Origin: a virus
Virus record (IMG/VR): IMGVR_UViG_3300009175_000040
Span: 1-36,138 of that record
Strand: one strand, 5' to 3'
Length of the DNA: 36,138 nucleotides
Shown here: piece after piece, positions 19,317-28,200 of the stretch
Position numbering within the stretch: the first letter of the stretch is position 1
Layout of the letters: each line of letters begins with the position of its first letter
Program-made: the position numbers and the translations under genes
The notes under the pieces: generated by a model
Database searches by the model: none
The model's input: only the letters and a program-made list of their open reading frames with translations
What the model was told of the DNA's origin: nothing

Positions 19317-20098
19317 GACCTATGCTTGCACACGTGTTGTCTCTCAAGAAGATGCAACCACCCTTCGCAGTCCAACCCAAGCTCAACGGCGTTCGCTGTC
19401 TCTACCAAAACGACATCATGACTTCCCGTGATGAAATCCCGTGGGCACAAACCATGCTCACCCACATCCGTGAAGAACTCTCAACCCTCATTCCTGCTCC
19501 GTGGATACTCGATGGCGAACTCTACGTCCATGGATGGTCACTTCAACAAATCAACTCAGCCGTAGCTGTCAAACGCAATGAACCCACAGATAGAACCTTC
19601 CTCGTCACTTATAACGTATTCGACACAGTCTCTCTTCAGGGATTTCTCACCCGCTTTAAAGCAATCACTCCTATCCTTCGAGACCTCAAACACGTTAAGC
19701 TCGTCCCCACCCACCTCTGCCAATCCCACTCCGAAGCAGATGCACTTTACCTTCATTACAGAAAACTAGGTTATGAAGGAATCATGTACCGAAAACTCGA
19801 CCAGCCATATGAACCAGATAAACGAGTTCACACGCTACTTAAGCGAAAAGGCTGGCTCGACGATGAGTTTGAAATCATTGGAGTGCAAGAAGGCGAAGGA
19901 CGATGTGTGGGAATGTGTGGCGCGCTGGTATGCCGCGCAACAAATGGAGCAACATTCAACGTTGGGACTGGATTCGACGACTCCACTCGTGTCAGTTTCC
20001 TTACCTCCCCACCTATTGGACTCTTTGCTAAGGTTCAGTATCTCTCCCTCTCAGACTCAGGCATCCCTCTCAACCCATCCTTCCAATGCTTGATGTGA
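19313..20098 (+). CDS. ATP-dependent DNA ligase (261 aa)
   Basis: This ligase seals nicks left by replication or recombination. Motif I is K-L-N-G-V-R, with the adenylated Lys at residue 23 (QPKLNGVRC). Motif III is DGELY at 67-71, motif IV is EGIMYRK at 155-161, and motif V is the LLKRKGW stretch near 175-181. After that a short OB-fold follows (FEIIGVQEGEG, then GFDDSTRVSFL). At 261 residues it is a minimal ligase without an N-terminal DNA-binding domain, as in many phage and Lig E-type enzymes. It begins within the PLD-like stop (ATGA). A 163-base AT-richer spacer (20099-20261) with TTGCGAT repeats separates it from the second HNH gene. Confidence 0.9.
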   Translation: MRPMLAHVLSLKKMQPPFAVQPKLNGVRCLYQNDIMTSRDEIPWAQTMLTHIREELSTLIPAPWILDGELYVHGWSLQQINSAVAVKRNEPTDRTFLVTYNVFDTVSLQGFLTRFKAITPILRDLKHVKLVPTHLCQSHSEADALYLHYRKLGYEGIMYRKLDQPYEPDKRVHTLLKRKGWLDDEFEIIGVQEGEGRCVGMCGALVCRATNGATFNVGTGFDDSTRVSFLTSPPIGLFAKVQYLSLSDSGIPLNPSFQCLM

Positions 20099-20261
20099 GA
20101 TGTTGTTAGTAGATACGCGACAAGGCATCATTTGCTCCTGCTTAATTCCAACAATACTTGCGATAGCTCATGCAATTCTTGCGATGTCTGATTTTGTCGA
20201 TTTTTTCGATTTGCTGGTTCAATCGTCTTTGTATCCAGATACTCCCAAATAAAAAGTTCTT

Positions 20262-20882
20262 ATGAAACCAATTACAATTTCAGTTAAGATTGCTTACTCA
20301 AGAGCAAAGAAGTCTAAAGATTGGGCTGGTCTTACACTGAATGAATTTCATGTAGCCCGTGAAGCACAGATACAAAACTTAATGGAGCATTCAGATGTAA
20401 TGCACGTTGAGCATCTTGCTACTAATACAACACGTGCACACCAAATAGAATACATCTCACTTAATAAACAACAAGGTGGAGTTCACCCAAACTTCTGTGT
20501 CTACTGCGGTGACTTCAATCAATGTAGAGATCATGTGATTCCTGTATCAATGTCTTCCGTTTATCGTAGTTATGATTATGATGAAACTGTTGATTGCTGT
20601 ATGATGTGCAATTCTCTCGCAGGTGACTATCCAGCAGCAAACATTAGGGACAAAGCCCAATATTTGCGACATCGTTACATTCACAAATATCGTAAGTTGC
20701 TTAAGATACCACACTGGAAAAATGGAGAACTTCGTGAACTCTCGCATAATTTACGTAATCACACAAAAGCAAGTGAGAATCTTCATCGACTCATTGACCG
20801 TAAACTTGACAACTTAGTGATTGCATCACTCGGCTCACTTCCAATTCCTATCTGCGACGAACTGATTCTTTTCTTCGCGTGA
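20262..20882 (+). CDS. HNH endonuclease with zinc knuckles (206 aa)
   Basis: The product starts MKPITISVKIAYSRAKKSKD. It has an HNH core flanked by zinc-binding cysteines: Cys79-x2-Cys82 (FCVYCGDFNQCRDHVIPVS with Asp90-His91) and Cys113-x2-Cys116-Asn117 (CMMCNSLAGD). There is a helical N-terminal arm and a basic C-terminus. It resembles free-standing phage HNH endonucleases and is AT-richer than its neighbours, so lateral arrival is likely. The stop lies two bases before a copy of the 15-bp palindrome (20884-20898). Target site unknown. Confidence 0.82.
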   Translation: MKPITISVKIAYSRAKKSKDWAGLTLNEFHVAREAQIQNLMEHSDVMHVEHLATNTTRAHQIEYISLNKQQGGVHPNFCVYCGDFNQCRDHVIPVSMSSVYRSYDYDETVDCCMMCNSLAGDYPAANIRDKAQYLRHRYIHKYRKLLKIPHWKNGELRELSHNLRNHTKASENLHRLIDRKLDNLVIASLGSLPIPICDELILFFA

Positions 20883-20883
20883 T

Positions 20884-20898
20884 GTTCACACTGTGAAC
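20884..20898 (-). repeat. 15-bp palindrome copy 7
   Basis: GTTCACA-C-TGTGAAC, immediately after the second HNH gene and 24 bases before the DUF3987-type ATPase start. Confidence 0.9.
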
Positions 20899-20921
20899 AC
20901 GACAATTCCAACTCCATCCAT

Positions 20922-22217
20922 ATGCACTTCTTTGACAACTACATGACTTATGCAAAAGAAAACGAAGCACCTAGGATCTTCCATATGTGGGGCGCACTTA
21001 GTGCGATCTCTGCTGCGATTGGTAGAAAGACTCATCTGGACTTGGGCATCTTTCAGGTTTATCCTAATCTATATTCAGTGTTGGTCGGCAGCCCTGGGTG
21101 TGGAAAGTCCACCGCACTTTCAATTACGAAGGAGATGGTGCGGGCACTTAAGACTGTGCCAATATGCGCGGCTTCGATCACGAGGGAAGCTTTAATACGA
21201 GAGATGTCAAAAGACGGAAGCCCTTGCAAGAAATCGTATAAGATGCCAGATGGGCAGGTGAGAGAGTTTAACCAACTATGTATTATGGCGAGTGAACTTG
21301 TAACGTTCTTAGGGGCCAATGGCACCACGATGATCGAGTTTATGACTGACATCTACGATGAATCTCGGTATGAAGTCAAGACTAAGAACAAAGGAGAGGA
21401 CGACATCGTGAACCCCTACATTTCCCTCCTCGGTTGCATGACTCCTGAGATGACGACTGGCTATCTTAAACAATCAATCATCACTGGGGGATTCACCCGC
21501 CGAGCTATCTTTGTGCTTAGCCACGAGAAAGGGAAACCAGTACCGCGTCCACAAATCACTACGGAGATGGCGCAAGCGAAACTTAAGTGCATCGAATGGC
21601 TTCGTGTGCTTAATGCGCAGCAGGGTGAATTTCAATGGGCCGCTGACGCGATGCAGACTTACGATGAGTGGTATATTGCATTCCGTCTCAACCCCAATAA
21701 ACTTAATGATCCGTCGACTATGGGTTACTACGAGACGAAGCCTATCCAAGCACTTAAAGTCGCAATGCTTGTGTCGATGGCAGAGAGTGCAAAGATGATT
21801 CTTGAGAAGAGACATTTCGAGTTTGCTCTTTCACTCCTGACCGAAGCTGAAAAGAACTTGGAGCAGGTGTTCTTGGGAGTGGGAAAGAATGACACGGCGC
21901 AACTAGCAAGTAAGATCGTGTCGTATCTTGAGATGATTAACCAACCCATTACGACTAAACGCATCTATGCTGTGATGTATAATGATGCGCCTCGTGGGCG
22001 TGAGGATATCGACAAGGTGCTCCACCATCTAGTGGACACTGGCAAGATCGTGCGTATGCAGATCCGCCGTGGAGAACAAGCGACTATGCTGTTCTGTTCG
22101 CACCGAGCCGAACAAGTTACGAGAGATAAGATAGCTGAGGTTAATACATCCCTAACACAGACGTCGGATCTTCCTTCGGGAAGTAACCCATTGCCGCCAA
22201 GTCATCCGCTTGCATAG
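20922..22217 (+). CDS. DUF3987-type P-loop ATPase, probable replicative helicase (431 aa)
   Basis: The N-terminal region (residues 12-52) has a helical stretch typical of DUF3987/primase-helicase proteins (ISAAIGRKTHLDLGIFQVYP). Walker A GSPGCGKS is at 56-63, followed by ATPase-core strands (LCIMASELVTFL, then NPYISLLGCMTP). The GFTRRAIFVL stretch supplies a probable arginine finger. In phages such proteins act as replicative helicases, in some cases fused to a primase; no primase domain is visible here. The gene ends the plus-strand arm and overlaps the 3' end of the opposite-strand virion gene by 77 bases. The palindrome copy at 20884 lies 24 bases upstream of its start. Confidence 0.8.
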   Translation: MHFFDNYMTYAKENEAPRIFHMWGALSAISAAIGRKTHLDLGIFQVYPNLYSVLVGSPGCGKSTALSITKEMVRALKTVPICAASITREALIREMSKDGSPCKKSYKMPDGQVREFNQLCIMASELVTFLGANGTTMIEFMTDIYDESRYEVKTKNKGEDDIVNPYISLLGCMTPEMTTGYLKQSIITGGFTRRAIFVLSHEKGKPVPRPQITTEMAQAKLKCIEWLRVLNAQQGEFQWAADAMQTYDEWYIAFRLNPNKLNDPSTMGYYETKPIQALKVAMLVSMAESAKMILEKRHFEFALSLLTEAEKNLEQVFLGVGKNDTAQLASKIVSYLEMINQPITTKRIYAVMYNDAPRGREDIDKVLHHLVDTGKIVRMQIRRGEQATMLFCSHRAEQVTRDKIAEVNTSLTQTSDLPSGSNPLPPSHPLA

Positions 22218-25200
22218 CACGAAGTCGTGGATTCCCATGTAACTTCGGTAAGGAGCGCCCAGCACCAAGCTGCTGTTTCAACTGAGTCATCGCATCCAGA
22301 CGCTGCACCTGTTGCGGTGCGGTTGGTGTGAGACCCATCAGCCTGGCAGTCTGGGCGCCCGTAGCCGTTCCACCAGAGGGATCAGCAACCATCTGACCCT
22401 TGAGGAATTTCTGTGTGATTGCACGGATTGTAACATTTGGATCGAATGTTGGGTCTTGTGCAGCTTTCTCTGCCACGATCTGCTTGACCTGATCGAACTG
22501 CCCTTCTTTCATCAACTCGACTAAGTCGTCTTGTTCCCGCTTACTTCTTGCGGCTTCAATCTTAGTGCTACGATCTGCCATACGTGCAGCTTTGTAAGCG
22601 TTGTTCAACCGAGTCGGAGCAAAACCAATAGCTCTTCCATACTTCTCCGCTTCAGTTGGGTCAAGCATTAGATTGCCCTTACTATCAAGGATCTTCCAAT
22701 CGTCTCGATACATCTTGATGACGTTCTTGAATCCTAGTGGCACTGCGTTTTCCAACGCTTGTCCCATGTGGCCATTCATCAGTTCCTGGAAGGCTTTGAA
22801 CTCAGAACCCATGAGGGAAATACTGGGGCCGAGTAACTGATCAGCACTCCAGCCCTTCATGGAACTCACACCCATGACGTTGCTCATGCCGTAGCGAGAA
22901 GCGAAATCAAACGGTGTGATTTGGTTCAACAAACCATCGGAAGCCAATCGAGAGTAAAGTCCTCCCATCTCTTGGTCTTGTCCACCCAACTTCGCAATCC
23001 ACTCACGGAGATCCTTCTCGGGTTCAAGTTCAGGGAACATCTGTTCGATGAGAGCAATCGCACTACCCGCGAAGGGTAAACCCAACCCACCAGCCAAGGC
23101 GAATTGTGTGGCAGCGATTTGAACTAAGGCTTTCCTCGCGGCAACTCGTGTGCTTCTCGGAATGTCTGTGCGTCCACTAAATGCCGTCTTGGATTGTCTC
23201 ACGAAGGTGGAAATCATTCCCCACATGTAACCCTGCAAGGACATCATCATTTGTGCAGCAGTTCGACCCACTTGGGTCTTGTTGTCGTATGGTCCAATAG
23301 GCCGTCCTGCTTTACCTTCGTTGAAGTTCGCCAAACGATTGATTCTCCGCGCTTCGTCGATAGCCTCGATGTGACTTAAGCCATTGGCTCTTGCGGTCTT
23401 GTAACCTGCAACCAACGCCACCCTTGTGTTGAACTGAGAGGGAATCTGATAAAGTGCTTTCGCCGCATTACCATACATAGCAACTGGATTTCCCAACAAG
23501 TCGTTCGACGATGCAATCGACATTCCCTGTCCCAACCTCAAACTATTAACCAACGTCAACGAGTCAGGACTAATGGTTTCACTTAGACTTCCCAGGTTAT
23601 GATCAATGTCAATCGCCGCCTGATCCATCAACGCTTTGATATCGGGATCACTCCACTTCTTGGTCATGTGATACTGAGTGACTTCCTTCGCAGCCTTGAG
23701 AGTCTCGCGATAAGAACCAATTACTCCAAGTTCATTTCCAGGTTTGGCGTTGATTTCCGTAAGCACACTGGGCAACGAGACCATCCACTGAGCACCTTCC
23801 ATGATGTGGTTGGAGATGTTGAATGCCAAGTACATGAGGAAATTCCCACTGTTCATCATGGTTCCAAGACGAGTGTCCGGGCGTTGGAAATTCGCGTAAT
23901 TACGCTTCACCAGATCTACTACTGTGGGATCAGCCGTAACAGTTTTATCTAACATCTGCACACCCATGTCGCTGCGTGCTTTCCGTCGAGCCATCTGCTT
24001 GATCGACGATTTGATGAAGTTCATGTGGTTGAAAACCATGTTCAACTCTTCACGACCTGGGTCGAATTCTCGGTGGAGTTTCTTCTCCGTCACGAGAGTG
24101 GTGAGAGATGCTTTGTCCTTGAGGTATTCATCCACCACACTCAGATAAGGCGCAATCTTAGCACGAATTTCTTCATCCGGAACCAGAGACATCACATTGT
24201 CCTGCATCGTCATTTCATATGCACGGAGCTTCTGCACAAACCCTTCATCAAGAGCTTGGAACTCATTGAAGTCTTTCGGGTTAAGTGCTTCGACTTTGGA
24301 AACCGTAGGGTCTTTCTGCAACCTTTCGACTTGACGTTGTTGTTCAGCATACGTCGATGCACTAAGCATACCACCAGTCTCACCCTTGAGGAATTTCACC
24401 TTAAACTTCCCAGGACGACGCTCCGTCACATAATACTTCTTGCTCTCGTAAAACTTTTGAAGATCCTCCAGTGCAAGATTCGCCTTACGATAAAACCCAT
24501 ACAAATCCAACATGGTATCCGCACCAAGTAGTTGCTGCGCGATTTGCAACTCTGCAGGATCCTGAGACTTCACCGCCTCATACAACTTGTTTGCAACTTC
24601 GACAGCTTTAGTCCAAGGCAATTCCCTGTTCTTCATTAGGACGATTTGTGCACCCGCCTTTTGGATTCCATCGACTCGGGTCGCAATATCTTCTTGTCTC
24701 CAGACTGTTTGGGCATAGTCCACGTAGTCCAGATGATGTTGAACAGTAAGGCGATCTATCGGAGACAACTTCGCCAACGCGGCTTCGTCATCAGCGGGAG
24801 TATACTTCTCACCTTTGAAGTTCCTGTCCAACAAGATCTCACTTACGATTTCTTGGAGTCTAGGTGATTTCAACAACTTCTGGAACTCAGTGGCTTTTGG
24901 ATCTTTTACGAATCCGCCTTTGCCATCTGGTTTAGTGCAGAGCAATGACTGAAACTTGACTCGAAGATCCTGCTCGTAGGATTGCTGCATCAATGGGATA
25001 CCAAAAGCATATCTTGCCACCGGATACTTCTCTGCAAGGTGACGCACAGGCATGATCCAGTTCTCCATCGAGTTCAGCCAACCACGTGTAGCCCATCCCA
25101 GATTCACCGCAGTATCCTCAAGAATGTTGCTTTTTTTCCCAAGCATCAGACTCAAACCATCATACATACTCGGCTTGAACCTATCACCATCCATGGTGAA

Positions 25201-28200
25201 AGTCTTGATCGGTGAATCCTCACCCTGCAAGAACGCGACACCCTCAGGAGTAAATTGGTCGAGTGCGAGAAATCTCTGAACTTCTTGTTCGACCTGATTG
25301 TGAGTGCGATACATTCCATCCAACGTACGGTTAAAGTCCGTGAGGAAATCCCTCATCCCTTGTTCCATGCGGAATCCACCGAACTCCTGAACGCCAATCC
25401 CCATCGTAGTGCGCACTGCATTCGTAAGACTCTTAGCCCAATCGACCACATGGAAGATCAAATCTGCCAACGGTTTCGGCATCATCTCCACCATGCTTCT
25501 CCACACCCGTGGTTTCATCGTGGCATTCACCATGGAAACTGAAATCAAGTTAGCAATGATTTCATCAGGCTTGTCGAGATTACTTGCCAACAACGCATTG
25601 ACATTTGGATCGTTACGTTGTTCCTTTGGCAACGACTCGAAGGCCAACTTCATGATGTAGAGAGATTGCTCTTGATTCAGACTACCTAGAAACCCAACCG
25701 CATTATCATAGAACTGAGACATCTCAAGAGATCCCTCTTTGTTTCCCAACATCATGTGGATTTGGTGACCAAGTTCGTGTGCAAAGTTTTGGAGCGTAAC
25801 TGGCACTGAGTGTTGTTCTAGATTCAACGCGATCCAAGGTTTCTCTGTCGCACTTAATCCCTTCAGATTCGATGCACCATCAGTCGTGAATGTGGCCATG
25901 TTGGTGCCTTCAAGTTCCGGGACCAACGCGCACAACTTCATCCAGACTTTCTTCAACGGTGCAATTTCATCAGGGTGACGACCTTCTGCTTCCATTAGTT
26001 TGTCAAACAACTTCGCACCTTGCAGCATCATCCCCGGTGCTTCACTTGCAGGAGTCGCATACAGATTCGAAGCATGAACAGTTTCACCATTTTCCCCAAT
26101 CAGTGTAATCTCCCCTGCTCGACGTTCGTCGGAGATGAGTTTGGACAAGGAGTATTCACGTGCGGTGATATTTGATTTGGGTGTTCCGTCGCGATTTTTG
26201 AATATAGGAGAACCTACTTTCTTTTGTTCTTGTATTTGATTGTATTGATCTTGGTTAATTTCACCATCTCTAAGTGCTTGTTCAGGATCATCAAAAGTGA
26301 GATTATCGTTGTTATCACCAATAACTTCCACTCGTTGATGTTGTCCATAATCCACCAAACTTCCCTTCTCCCCAGTCATCTTCGAGAGAGTATCAGGTAA
26401 CACGTGATCATACGCAAGAGTCATTCCTTTCTCTTGTGGTATAAGAGCACCATCAGAGTTTTGCAAACCTGCCTCAATCACTGCTTTAGCAATAGGCTGA
26501 AACGTTGAAATGTTATTATCGGGTTTATCAACTCGAACCAACCGTGTATCTGATCTATTACTTTCAACTGTAACATATTTACCCTGAACCCAATCTTTTC
26601 CAAAGTTACGTTCTGCAGAAGTTTGTGCGGTATAAGCATCACCATATTCAGAAACAAGTTGTTTCACGATATTATCCACACCTTCGACCTTCTTCACCAT
26701 CCGCGCAACCTTGTCATGCCCCTCAGTCATCATCGCAGTCTTTGCATCACTCACTGCGATCCTATCACAACCATTCTCCAATGCGTGTTGAATCGCAGCT
26801 TTGAGTCCAATGGATTCGTGGACTTCGAGCATGGGGTGATTGGGTGTTCTCGGTGCAGTAAAGTGCTCAGCCTGTGCACGAGTTTCATAAGGCCCACTTA
26901 CATGGCTTCCATCAGCATCAGTCACATTGAAGTGATCGTTGAACTGCACGATCTTGTAACGATTCTCTTCCTTCGCTCTCGTCTGAGCCCAATCACTCTG
27001 AACCTCAATCACGTGGAAAGTCCTACCACCATCAGCACGAGTTTCAACATAACCACGAACCGATGCGATCATGTTGTCGGCTTCGGAGCCCCAGTGAGTT
27101 CCCTGGAACTGTGCCCTCGGAGTCTCACGTGCAAGCTGTGCATTTTGTTCCTTTGATAGCGTAGGATCATACTGCAACTCCTTCTTCGGCAACCTCACCA
27201 ACAACTCCACATACTCGGGCATGTTTACTTTGACTCCGATTTGGGAGTATTGTTCACTTGACCCATCATAAGGAGTTTCACGAGACAACTTAAACAAAGC
27301 ATGATACTTCTGAGTAGCCTTAATAAACTCAGGTGAACTACCTTCAGGCAATGCAATACCACGTTCGTTATTAACCAACACGACACACTGCTGCTCTTCA
27401 GTGAGATTATCAAACCACTCGTGTTGATAGCGCAAAAAAGTCTTCACTGCTTCTGGAAGTGCACCCTCTCCCAACTTCCTTACCTCAACCTTAACCTCGC
27501 CCATCAACTTCTCGACATCGGCGATGTTCACTCGATCCGTATCCTTCAGTGCCCCAACCACCTTCTCCAGCACAGTCATTTCCCAAGGTGGAAGTCCAAA
27601 CTTCTTCCCTTGAGCCAACAGGTTCTCTGCTTTCACAGTTCCGTTGCTATCAATCTGCAAGTGCTGCAACAGCTTCTTATTCTTACCCGAACGATAATCC
27701 GCTAAGTTCTTCATGAACCTCGTGGTAAACATCGTAGGCTTCCCCACAAACGAAATCCCCGTATCACCCACAGTCCAAGTCTTTGCATAAAGTCGCCCAT
27801 TTTCCCCCACATACGTGCCCTCATGCAAACCTTGTGAAAACGTCGCCAACAGTTTACCCGCAACAGGATGATTCAAGTCATTGGAATAGATCAGTCTTTT
27901 CACCTCGTTCCAATCCACTTGTTTCTTACTTGTCATCAATTCCACGAGTTTTCCAAATGCCGTCCGAAAACGTCCCACATTCAAAGGCTCTCCGTTGTTC
28001 AACTGGAGAATCTCATTATTGGACAAATCGTTTAAATGCTTCACCGATTTATCAAGTTCCACTCTCGTGATGTCCCACAAACTCGCCCCATAATGCTCGT
28101 CCGAGTCATGATGCAGTGCCTCAAACACCTGATCCATTCCACTATCTTTCGGATCATCCCAACCCATTGAGGAATACAAGTCTTCAAGATCGACTGAGTG

